A DNA stretch of 34,098 nt, from positions 1 to 34,098 of the forward strand of contig JAKQWO010000054.1 of NCBI GenBank assembly GCA_029561955.1. Reading direction: 5' to 3'. The notes under the pieces are model-generated. The model worked only from the letters and a program-made list of their open reading frames with translations. It had not been told where the DNA came from and searched no databases. This stretch comes from Candidatus Cloacimonadota bacterium (GTDB lineage Bacteria > Cloacimonadota > Cloacimonadia > Cloacimonadales > Cloacimonadaceae). Position numbers and translations under genes: made by a program. This document shows, piece by piece, positions 13,953 to 21,916 of this stretch (position 1 is its first letter; the number at the start of each line of letters is the position of its first letter).

Positions 13953-16259
13953 CTACTTCATCATAATCATTTTGTGAGTGTGGGAATCATCATTGGTCTT
14001 GATGCGAAAAAAGTAAATGCCGCTGCTCACAGAGCAATTTGATTTATCTATACCGTTCCAGTCAAGCGTGGACTTGCCAGCAGGATAGTGTTTGGAACCA
14101 AAATCAAAAACTTTTTGACCTTTGATGTTGTATATCTGGACAGTAGCTTCTGCTTCTTTACTCAGGACGAATGATATGCTTGTGTTGGGATTGAAGGGAT
14201 TGGGATAATTTGTGACGTTCTTCACTCTGGCAATGGGTTTGCAACCATTATCAGCATCCGTGCGAGAGAGATTAACAAAATAAACACCACCTTTTTCGGG
14301 AATAATCCTACTGGTAACAAAGGAATAATCTGCCTCATCTAACAACTGGTAATTTTGATGATGAGAGTGTGGAGCCTTGCTATCGTAAACAACCTCAATC
14401 ACAAGCGGAGCCGGATTGTCATAATCCGGATAGGCAAGAATCTGACAAGGTAACTCATCAATACTTGCTGCACCGATGCAGACACCATTTTGCTTTACAC
14501 CAATCTCTTTCACGGAATCTGCATTGTCCACATCGATTATGTCTACGACAACATAATCGGGTGCGTCTTCCCATTGGAAACATGTAACCCCACTTGTCCC
14601 TTTGGAGCTGGAAGCGGGAGCATTGGAGCGATTCCAAGTAAATTGATTTAAGTTTCTACTAAAGGTCACTATATAGCCTTTTCCAAATTCCATATTCTTG
14701 TTTTTTGTACTCCAAGTGTAAGTTGAATCAGGAATTACCGGGTTCTCTGCTTTTCCTTGACCTAATGGAGAGACATGATAGTACCATTTTTCGCCTCTAA
14801 CTTCTTTCACATCATAAAATGCAGTTCCAAAAGCATCTGCAATGTTTTGAGATGATAACAAGGTGTAGCTAACCCAGTATGGTTGATTTGCTACTATGTT
14901 GGTAAGAACCGGATTATTATGTGCTATAAAGTCAGCGTTACTGATAACAAACGATGGGGAGCCATTATGAATAGACGGGGAGTCAGAAGTAAAATGAAGT
15001 TTATACAACTCTTTTTGGCTTAGGGTAATATCAGGAATCCACCCATTATATTGATCATAGACTATTGATCGAACATATTGGTCATAGTAGTCTATTTGGT
15101 GCCAGCCTCCACGATTGATGAAATGGTTAAAATCGGAGAGCTTTGATGCTGGATTAATCTTCAAAATTGGAAAGCCAGTCCAATTGACTCCCTCGTGGAA
15201 AGCCAGCCTATGCGTAAACACTTCACGCGTAGCAGTACTGAAGTTTGGCATTCTTACTATGTTTCCCGTTGAAGAAATAAATACCAATTCATTATCATCT
15301 AACTGATGCTTAACCGAGTTGCCGCTTTCCCAAGGAATCGTGGAACTTGGGTCTTGGGTAGGAAATTCACTCATGAAGCCTGAATATATCCTGTTTCTCA
15401 TGACTTCATTAGTTTCATAGAAATAAGCCAATGGGTGTTCGCTATCATTTGTTTTCCTATAACCATAAAGGTCTACTCCATCACTTAGGATGAAGTTTCT
15501 ATTTTGGCTATCGTTCGTCTGTCTAACCACATCAAGTGCTTTACGTATCCCCCTAAGGATATCACCATTCTCTTTATGGATATTTAGCATAATCAATGAG
15601 AAATAGGCTTCTGAATCTATTTCCGTTTGCAGAGGATGCGTAGTGAGCCAAGTTGAATCTGCTATAGCAATTGAATCTACAATTGCATCTCTATTCACCG
15701 TGCCGTTGTGCATGAAGGTAAAGTCCCTGCCTCCATAGGTCATGATAAAGGGATGCGGATCGGAGATGTTCGAAGGACCACTTGATGCTGTTCGAACATG
15801 ACCCAGGAGTATTCTTGCTTTTCTATAATTCCTTATCAAACTAACTGCTTGTGAAAACCCTGGGTCACTGTAAGCTGGAGAGCTTCCCCTGAATTCATTC
15901 CAAGGCTGGATATTGGGAGTTGGATCCGTATAGTCATATAAAACTAGAGCCCAGCCATGTCGATTAGTCATTGACTGTTGCTTTAGTTTATTTATGCAAG
16001 GGTTGGTAAATTCAGAAAAGAATGTTGGATTTGGTGTTGCAGACAGGTTATAACCATTTAATCCTATCAGAGCCATCATTCGACATGCAGATAGAAACGA
16101 AACAGACATAGTAATCAATACGGCTAATAAAACAATTTTAGCACAGTCCAAACTAACTATAGTACAAATGGATAGCCCATGACTAAATCTTGAATCTAAC
16201 CCCGTTTTGGGCAGATCCTGGAGGGGGGGGGCGACAAATACGACATGATTTGTTCTCAT
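13953..16259 (-). CDS. Exported class II glutamine amidotransferase-like protein with C-terminal sorting domain
   Basis: The 768-residue reading frame has a signal-peptide core (KIVLLAVLITMSVSFLSA) ending at Cys59. The following domain resembles class II (Ntn) glutamine amidotransferases of the YafJ type: HGW (101-103), GHVRTASSG (153-161), DPHPF (167-171) and HNG (184-186). In this fold the nucleophile is an N-terminal Cys, so cleavage before Cys59 would expose it. LSAC is also a possible lipobox. The last 90 residues (YPNPFNPNTS...GQKV...GIYFFRI) are a type-IX-like sorting domain. The ATG at 16257-16259 has GGAAGG 9 bases upstream, but a C9 run lies in codons 10-13. A TTG at 16149-16151 would give a neat 22-residue signal peptide but has no ribosome-binding site. 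The substrate is unknown; a peptidoglycan or peptide amidase is possible. Confidence 0.78.
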   Translation of the reverse strand: MRTNHVVFVAPPLQDLPKTGLDSRFSHGLSICTIVSLDCAKIVLLAVLITMSVSFLSACRMMALIGLNGYNLSATPNPTFFSEFTNPCINKLKQQSMTNRHGWALVLYDYTDPTPNIQPWNEFRGSSPAYSDPGFSQAVSLIRNYRKARILLGHVRTASSGPSNISDPHPFIMTYGGRDFTFMHNGTVNRDAIVDSIAIADSTWLTTHPLQTEIDSEAYFSLIMLNIHKENGDILRGIRKALDVVRQTNDSQNRNFILSDGVDLYGYRKTNDSEHPLAYFYETNEVMRNRIYSGFMSEFPTQDPSSTIPWESGNSVKHQLDDNELVFISSTGNIVRMPNFSTATREVFTHRLAFHEGVNWTGFPILKINPASKLSDFNHFINRGGWHQIDYYDQYVRSIVYDQYNGWIPDITLSQKELYKLHFTSDSPSIHNGSPSFVISNADFIAHNNPVLTNIVANQPYWVSYTLLSSQNIADAFGTAFYDVKEVRGEKWYYHVSPLGQGKAENPVIPDSTYTWSTKNKNMEFGKGYIVTFSRNLNQFTWNRSNAPASSSKGTSGVTCFQWEDAPDYVVVDIIDVDNADSVKEIGVKQNGVCIGAASIDELPCQILAYPDYDNPAPLVIEVVYDSKAPHSHHQNYQLLDEADYSFVTSRIIPEKGGVYFVNLSRTDADNGCKPIARVKNVTNYPNPFNPNTSISFVLSKEAEATVQIYNIKGQKVFDFGSKHYPAGKSTLDWNGIDKSNCSVSSGIYFFRIKTNDDSHTHKMIMMK
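16223..16231 (-). repeat. Homopolymeric C9 tract (G9 on plus) near a start codon
   Basis: Nine C residues on the coding strand fall 28 bases after the ATG of the exported amidotransferase-like gene. With 9 C the frame is open through the signal peptide; with 8 or 10 C it reaches a stop within about 25 codons. This is the layout of a slipped-strand phase-variable switch, though a read error in the homopolymer is also possible. Confidence 0.7.
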
Positions 16260-16750
16260 TGTCCTGTTCCTTCCTTTATCGTTATTTTGGCTCCACTCTT
16301 AGTGGTCCCGAAGTCAACTCTGCTAACGGTAACTTATATGTCAAGAACTATTTTGCCGTGAGTCTTGTTTCTCTAAGATATCGTCCGATATTGACAGAAA
16401 ACAGATGCCAAAACCTCTGCTCTTTCTTCTTCTCACGTCGCCTGAAAATGCAAGTCAAAAATCAACAATTGACTTCAGGATATATTTCAGTATTCTAATA
16501 CATCACTTTTCGCCCCCTCCCAAATCGTCTATCTATGCACCTCTCCTCATCCTCTCCCAATCTACATCTTTGTAACGAACCCAAAGACAAGCAGTTAGGC
16601 CTGAGATTAAATAGTTGGTGAAAGGAGTGGGCAGAGGTGGCCTACCGGGTTCAAAAGTCAATTTTGACTCGGGCAGCAGAATTGCGCAAGCATAAGACAA
16701 CTGCCGAATCCGGACACTGTGGTTTATTCATCTGCTGTCCACTTGTCTTT

Positions 16751-16872
16751 AGTGATTCATCAGTCACTTCTCCCTCCTTCTCCCGCAGGGAGATACGCCG
16801 GAGCCTCTCGGGAAAAACCCGAGGATCACCGAGTAATCACCGGGCGGGTAAGTAAGGAAGAGGTAAGAAAGG
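16751..16872. repeat. Dispersed palindromic intergenic repeat, copy A
   Basis: About 122 bp align by eye with 28415-28537. The two copies share the 19-mer CCGAGTAATCACCGGGCGG and the block CCCGCAGGGAGAT. The core is a perfect hairpin CTCGGG-AAAAA-CCCGAG (16807-16823). The outer arms (CCGC-type and GCGGGTAAG) are degraded here relative to copy B. Confidence 0.8.
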
Positions 16873-17021
16873 TCACACCGGGGCTACTGCATCTTTTGGG
16901 TTTGAGAGCGAAAAACTACAGAAATGTGGTGGCTTAAATAGCTGCTTTTTGAGAATTGTCTTGAGGAAAAAAGGCCGATGTTTTTGAAATAATTGCCCTC
17001 AGCCCTCTAAATCTGCAAAAG

Positions 17022-17038
17022 AAAATGCCGTTTTTGAT
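17022..17038. repeat. 17-base motif shared with dnaN leader, copy 1
   Basis: AAAATGCCGTTTTTGAT occurs exactly here and at 28311-28327. It is AT-rich, so chance is possible, but both sites lie within a few hundred bases of a copy of the palindromic repeat. Confidence 0.5.
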
Positions 17039-17076
17039 ACCCCTCAAAGCCGCTGCTTATGCGCCATCCCTGCCCC

Positions 17077-17098
17077 GCTCCTGCTTGGCTCCTGCTCG
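17077..17098. repeat. Near-perfect 11-base tandem repeat
   Basis: GCTCCTGCTTG is followed directly by GCTCCTGCTCG, one mismatch. It is non-coding, and no function is apparent. Confidence 0.5.
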
Positions 17099-17214
17099 GT
17101 AGAGCACGAACCGTATAGGATACCAGTAGGTTACGAGTTTGGGCGAAGCAGGTGCACAGAAACAGGTGAACCTTTTCAAAAAAGCAAATGTATTGCAAGG
17201 ATCGGGTCGGAGTC

Positions 17215-17246
17215 AAATAAAATAACGCCTACTAAAATAGTAGGCG
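17215..17246 (-). terminator. Rho-independent terminator of the dnaN-to-peptidase operon
   Basis: CGCCTACT and AGTAGGCG form a perfect 8-bp stem (17226-17246) with a 5-nt loop. On the minus strand it is followed by TTATTTTATTT (17215-17225). It begins 34 bases after the stop codon of the peptidase-like gene, so it closes that transcription unit. Confidence 0.82.
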
Positions 17247-17280
17247 ATTGGCATGAAAATGAGGGGAATTTTGAACGATA

Positions 17281-20016
17281 TCACCAGCGATGTTTCATCT
17301 TCCTGTTTCCGAGGATGAAGTCTATGGATTCCGTGGAGATAACGAGTGAGGGGATAATCTTTTTATCTTTGTTGTAAGACACGCGCAGTCCCAGATCCAA
17401 GCTTCCCATATAACCCAAGGACAATTCGCCGATCAGCTCAATACCACCGGCCCAACGGTCTAAGGTGGGCTCTTTATCTCCGGTGATGGCACCATCATAA
17501 AAGATACCCAAACAGATGTCTTCCAAAAAGATATTAGGATTCCAGATGCCTTCCCTGATCTTGATGATGGGTGCATATATCGTATTTCTGAAGGTCGTCC
17601 CTTTATTGTGATCCCAACTCTTGGAGTAGCCGCGAATATTGCTAAAGACTTGATCCGTGCGGGCATCGGGATCAAAGGCTATCGCTACCTTTGAATTGAA
17701 TTCCATCCATGAAGTAAGCTTTTGCTTGAGAGCCATATTTGCCTGCCAGCCCAAGCGGTCTCTGTCTGAAGCCCAAAACTCTGTAGTTTCATACATGAGG
17801 GCATTAACTATGGATATCTTGCCGCTGCCCCAGCCAAACGATGTGCCAATGTAAGGATACCAGATTTTGCGCTCAAAGCCATCGGTCGCAGTCAGGCCAA
17901 ATCCTGTCCAGACGCCTTTGATACCTCGGTTCATCCGGGTGAGCAGTTGGATGCTTTGATCCAAAGATATGCTACCCTTGCCCAAACTGGAATAGCTGAT
18001 ACTTTGGCTGATAGGGCGGAAGAATTCGTTTTGTAAGGCCGCTTCGAAGCCAAACTTTTTGCTCTGAATATCATAGAGCAGGGTGGCCATCCAGAGAGGG
18101 AAGTCGCCCAGGATATCATTGCCGGCAAGGACAACTCCCAAGTTTTGGATTTCGCCTTTCTCGTCGGGCTCAATAATGGGAAATCTGAGCATCCTGGGCC
18201 AGAGCATATGGCCGATATTTGCCGCATAGCCGCCCCGGAAGACGGGAAATTTATCCAAAATCATAAGGTCTTTACCCGCTTCCAGCTTTTCGTATGCGGC
18301 GGAGCTCTCTTCTCTGGGAAGGTTGTAAAGTGTGCTTTGCAAGGGATCACTGTAGACATCTACCCCATCACCATTTAGGGCGAGAAAATAGTTCGATCCA
18401 TCAGGTGCGGTGCAATAGGAGCTGATGTAATCAAAATCGCCCAATTTACTCACACGGCCTGTGTTTAGTTCGAAGGAATAGCAGCCCTTGTGGGTGTTGT
18501 AGACTGATTCATAGATAATCTGGGAATTGGAAACCTGCACCACATTTTCTGCATAAGGTGTGCTCACTAAGGGTTTAAGATTGAAGTCGCTAAGGCGCAG
18601 CTCGTAGATATCCGTGTTTTTCAAAAAAGCTTTACCGCTGAGGATGAGCCTGCCATCGAGATAGTGCAGGCTGTTGACCAGCAAATCCAATCTGGTTAAA
18701 AGCGTCCTCTGCTTGGTGTTGATATCGTAGAGGAATAGGAAGCTTTTATCGTGGAATTCATCGTCCTCGCTAAGATAGAGGGTGCTACCATCGTTTGAGA
18801 TGCAAAAACTGCGAATGGGGCCAGTAACCAGCTTTTCTTCAGAGCCGCTGTAGAGGTCTTTTCGCCAGATCTGGCTCACCACTCCTAAGCCGTTATATTC
18901 ATTATTGCCAAAGCCCTGCTTCATTTCTTGGCGGGAATAATAGAGGTTGCTTCCCTGAAGCTTAAAGCCGGCAGGGAAATCGGTATCTTGGCTGACGATG
19001 GTCTCCAAACGGGCACCATAGCCGGGACCGAGCACTCTCACTAAAGAATAGGAGCCAAAACCGCTAAAGGGGCCGGTTTTAGCCCTTTTGTAGGCGGTGT
19101 AGTAGAGAGAATTATCGTGGTAGGTGAGGTTTGACTTATCCCAACCATCGGTAGTGACAGGCATCCTGGGCAAAGATACGGGCTTACTGATCTCGAATGC
19201 CTGCCATTCACGCCAGAGCTCGATCAGGCTTTTGCCAAAGGCCTTTTTGTAGGCCTCATCCAGAGAGAGATTTGAATAGATGGGGTTGAGGTAAGAAAAG
19301 AGTGAGGAGCCGGTAAAGTCATACAAAATAGGGAACTTGTCTGCGCCATAGGTATCAGCCAAATACTTGTAGAAACTGCCGCCAAAAATATAGTGGTTGG
19401 CCAGAGAGTAGTCACTGCTGTTGTATCCCGCCTTGGTGATGGAGGGTAGTTTGCCTTCCTTGGCCAACGATGTGATGATGGACGAATAATAGCCGCCGTT
19501 CATTCTACCGGTAAATCTATCCATGCCGGATTCGCCGTAGACGGTGATGGCTTCGCTCATCCAATTGGGCTGATAGAGGTTAGGATAGAGCATATTGCCA
19601 AAGATGCTCCGGAGGATGGCCGGTTCGCCGCTGGATTTGGTGATCTGCGCCATATGTATATATTCATGCACACCAACCATTTGCCACCAGTCCTCGCCTA
19701 CCGAAAGTTCGCCCTCACTTGGTGGATAGGCAAAGACGGCGATCTTGATGCCCACGGGATTGGTGTAGCCATTCACGATGTTGCCCATATCCTCGATCAC
19801 AAAAGGAATCTGTCCCATTTGGTTGCCGGTGAGCCTTTCCACATAGGGACGGTAGTATTCCATTGTCTGGAGTAGGTTTAGGGCGGCTGATTCCCAGCCC
19901 TTGCGATAGAAAATCTTAAAATAGGGATTGCTGATGCTCTCATAGCTGATCCAAGCTGGCAAAAGCAGTGGCAGGAATAGAGTAATGAGGACGAGAAAAT
20001 GCTTAACTCTATACAT
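17281..20016 (-). CDS. Exported gluzincin-like (HExxH) protein with propeller and C-terminal barrel-like region
   Basis: This is a 911-residue protein with a signal peptide (MYRVKHFLVLITLFLPLLLPAW). Residues about 25-170 resemble the peptidase MA-like gluzincin fold: VHEYIHMAQ gives HEYIH at 117-121, and NWMSEAITVYGE offers Glu155 as the third zinc ligand. Residues about 285-590 contain repeated YLSEDDE / LFLYDINT / LHYLDGRLILSG segments typical of a TolB-like beta-propeller. From about 600 to the end, alternating hydrophobic strands, ending in an aromatic residue (HRW), suggest an outer-membrane barrel. Similar proteins are known in Bacteroidota-like lineages with unknown roles. The ATG has AAAGGAG 5 bases upstream, and the gene starts 11 bp after mtaB. 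Proteolytic activity is inferred from motif only. Confidence 0.82.
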   Translation of the reverse strand: MYRVKHFLVLITLFLPLLLPAWISYESISNPYFKIFYRKGWESAALNLLQTMEYYRPYVERLTGNQMGQIPFVIEDMGNIVNGYTNPVGIKIAVFAYPPSEGELSVGEDWWQMVGVHEYIHMAQITKSSGEPAILRSIFGNMLYPNLYQPNWMSEAITVYGESGMDRFTGRMNGGYYSSIITSLAKEGKLPSITKAGYNSSDYSLANHYIFGGSFYKYLADTYGADKFPILYDFTGSSLFSYLNPIYSNLSLDEAYKKAFGKSLIELWREWQAFEISKPVSLPRMPVTTDGWDKSNLTYHDNSLYYTAYKRAKTGPFSGFGSYSLVRVLGPGYGARLETIVSQDTDFPAGFKLQGSNLYYSRQEMKQGFGNNEYNGLGVVSQIWRKDLYSGSEEKLVTGPIRSFCISNDGSTLYLSEDDEFHDKSFLFLYDINTKQRTLLTRLDLLVNSLHYLDGRLILSGKAFLKNTDIYELRLSDFNLKPLVSTPYAENVVQVSNSQIIYESVYNTHKGCYSFELNTGRVSKLGDFDYISSYCTAPDGSNYFLALNGDGVDVYSDPLQSTLYNLPREESSAAYEKLEAGKDLMILDKFPVFRGGYAANIGHMLWPRMLRFPIIEPDEKGEIQNLGVVLAGNDILGDFPLWMATLLYDIQSKKFGFEAALQNEFFRPISQSISYSSLGKGSISLDQSIQLLTRMNRGIKGVWTGFGLTATDGFERKIWYPYIGTSFGWGSGKISIVNALMYETTEFWASDRDRLGWQANMALKQKLTSWMEFNSKVAIAFDPDARTDQVFSNIRGYSKSWDHNKGTTFRNTIYAPIIKIREGIWNPNIFLEDICLGIFYDGAITGDKEPTLDRWAGGIELIGELSLGYMGSLDLGLRVSYNKDKKIIPSLVISTESIDFILGNRKMKHRW

Positions 20017-20027
20017 AAAGTGCTCCT

Positions 20028-21314
20028 TTAAATGACATCACATAATATCTTGTATTGCTGGATGTTAGTTGGCTTTAGTTTTATAAGTGTTCCCAAAGGA
20101 AATTGCTCTGTCGTCATCACTCTGACGTAGTGGTCGGAAAGGACTTCGCTGCCCTCTGCGCTTGATACTTCCACCACGCCGCGTAGCGTGATCTGTTCAT
20201 CCATCAGCTTTTGAATGTAAGCCTTGGTTTTGATCTGGGAAAGGTGTAGCAGCTCGGAAACACGTGTTCTTTTGATGCTTTTGGGGATTTGATTGGGTAG
20301 ATCAAAAGCCTTGGTGTGCGGGCGTTTGGAAAAGGGAAATACATGCAGATAAGCCAGTGGCAGGGAGTCTATAAGCGCATAGGTGGCTTGAAAGTCATCT
20401 TCCGTCTCACCCGGGAAGCCAACAATCACGTCCAATCCTATAGCAGCGTCTGGAACTTTAGCCAATACTTTGTGGATAAGTGAGCCAAAATCTGCGGCTT
20501 GATAGGGACGCCCCATGCTCTTTAAAATGGCGTCAGAGCCGGATTGCAGTGGGAAATGGAAGTGAGGTGCCACGACGCTGCTATCTGCCAGCTCATCTAC
20601 CAGCTTGTCCGTGATATAAAAGGGTTCCAAGGAGGAAAGCCGCAGGATATCGAGTCCTTCTATCTGCTTTAGCTTTGCCACCAGCTCGGCTAAGTCCTCT
20701 TCCCCATCTCGATAAAGAGCCAGGTTCACTCCCACTAAGACGATCTCCTGATAGCCGTTTTGCACGAAGCGTTTGGCTTGCTCGATCACATCTTGAATTT
20801 TGGCACTTCTGGAGGGACCACGGGCATGAGAAATGGCGCAATAAGCACAAAAGAGTCCGCAGCCATCCTGTATCTTTTGGAAGGCACGGCTGTTTTCAGG
20901 CATCTGATCAACTGCAGGATCTGGCTTGGTAAATGTTTCTGCCTGAGATGCAGGTGCAAAGTGGTGGCTTAGTCCGGCCAGATACTGTGGGATCAAATAC
21001 TTATGCTGATTGTCGACGATGAGGTCTACCTCGCCCAAAGCCTTGACTTCATCGGGATTTAACTGAGCAAAACAGCCTGTTATCGCCACTTTGACATTGG
21101 GATTCGCTTCCCTTCTCTGGATGGCTTTACGGATGAGGTTGCGGCTTTTGAAATCCGTCCTGCCAGTCACGGTACAGGTGTTGACCACATAGACATCTGC
21201 CTTTTGATCAAAGGGGACACAACTGAATTCATCACCAAATGCGGCTGCGATGCAGGCGGATTCAAAGGTGTTGGTCTTGCAGCCCAGGGTGGCGATAGCG
21301 ATGCGCTTTTTCAT
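20028..21314 (-). CDS. mtaB: tRNA (t6A37) methylthiotransferase MtaB
   Basis: MtaB converts t6A37 to ms2t6A37 in tRNAs reading ANN codons. The 428 residues show auxiliary-cluster cysteines at C12 (TLGCKTN), C47 (NTCTVTG) and C81 (ITGCFAQ). The radical-SAM motif CGLFCAYC is at 152-159, in the KIQDGC...ARGPSRS context typical of MtaB and distinct from MiaB. A C-terminal TRAM-like segment follows. The start overlaps the stop of purN by 4 bp, suggesting translational coupling, and the peptidase-like gene follows at 11 bp. Confidence 0.94.
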   Translation of the reverse strand: MKKRIAIATLGCKTNTFESACIAAAFGDEFSCVPFDQKADVYVVNTCTVTGRTDFKSRNLIRKAIQRREANPNVKVAITGCFAQLNPDEVKALGEVDLIVDNQHKYLIPQYLAGLSHHFAPASQAETFTKPDPAVDQMPENSRAFQKIQDGCGLFCAYCAISHARGPSRSAKIQDVIEQAKRFVQNGYQEIVLVGVNLALYRDGEEDLAELVAKLKQIEGLDILRLSSLEPFYITDKLVDELADSSVVAPHFHFPLQSGSDAILKSMGRPYQAADFGSLIHKVLAKVPDAAIGLDVIVGFPGETEDDFQATYALIDSLPLAYLHVFPFSKRPHTKAFDLPNQIPKSIKRTRVSELLHLSQIKTKAYIQKLMDEQITLRGVVEVSSAEGSEVLSDHYVRVMTTEQFPLGTLIKLKPTNIQQYKILCDVI

Positions 21315-21916
21315 GACTCCTGTTTGAGACGTTCTATAATGGCATCGGCGTAAATCTGATGCTCAATATCAAGCACCTTTTGGGCTATTTCTTCGCTATT
21401 GGTGCAGTTGCGTATGTCAATTGGCTCTTGCTTAACAATTTTGCCAGCATCATAGATAGGGCTCACCTCATGCACGGTAGCTCCACTTTGCTCTTCCCCA
21501 GCGGCAAAAACAGCTTCGTGCACCCTCATTCCATACATCTTGTCTCCGCCATATTTGGGCAGCAAAGAGGGATGGATATTAAGCACGGGCACTTTCACAC
21601 GTGAGAGAAAGTCTGCAGAAAGTAGCTTGAGAAAGCCAGCTAAGGCGATGAGTTCTATCTGATGCTCTTTGGCCAGCCTAATAACTTCTGCTTCATAGGA
21701 TTGCATATCTTTGGAAGAGACGTAGACAAAGGGAAGTTTAAGCTCTTGGCACAGCTCCCGCACAGGTGTCTGCTCCCTGTCGCCGATCACCAAAGCCACT
21801 TCGGCAGGATACTCCCGCTCTTTAAAATGCTGTTGTATGGCTCTGAGGTTTGAGCCGCGTCCATGTCCACCCGTAAGAACGGCTATTCTATGGGTTTTAA
21901 ATGCAGTTCTTTCCAT
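21311..21916 (-). CDS. purN: Phosphoribosylglycinamide formyltransferase
   Basis: PurN transfers a formyl group from 10-formyl-THF to GAR in purine synthesis. Of its 201 residues, GRGSNLRAI (about 20-28) binds the phosphate of [15 protein letters not shown] supplies the catalytic Asn and His, and IYDAGKIV supplies the catalytic Asp. The loop [16 protein letters not shown] is of the type seen in Bacteroidota-like enzymes. The gene begins inside the last 34 bases of aspS in another frame. I keep the first ATG because GAGG lies about 12 bases before it and because the N-terminal strand (RIAVLTGG) starts right after. Confidence 0.93.
   Translation of the reverse strand: MERTAFKTHRIAVLTGGHGRGSNLRAIQQHFKEREYPAEVALVIGDREQTPVRELCQELKLPFVYVSSKDMQSYEAEVIRLAKEHQIELIALAGFLKLLSADFLSRVKVPVLNIHPSLLPKYGGDKMYGMRVHEAVFAAGEEQSGATVHEVSPIYDAGKIVKQEPIDIRNCTNSEEIAQKVLDIEHQIYADAIIERLKQES

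Larger units (their letters stand above)
16260..17280. other. 1.0-kb gap without a supportable gene
   Basis: I see no convincing coding sequence on either strand; the short frames lack ribosome-binding sites and family motifs. It holds the upstream region of the amidotransferase-like gene (with a TTGACA but no good -10), an imperfect hairpin at 16645-16673, repeat copy A (16751-16872), a 17-base motif shared with the dnaN leader (17022-17038), an 11-base near-tandem repeat (17077-17098) and the terminator at 17215-17246. Confidence 0.7.

Noticed and set aside
17007-17216. 69-codon minus-strand frame
   Set aside because: No ribosome-binding site or motif; it contains the tandem repeat and ends in non-coding sequence.
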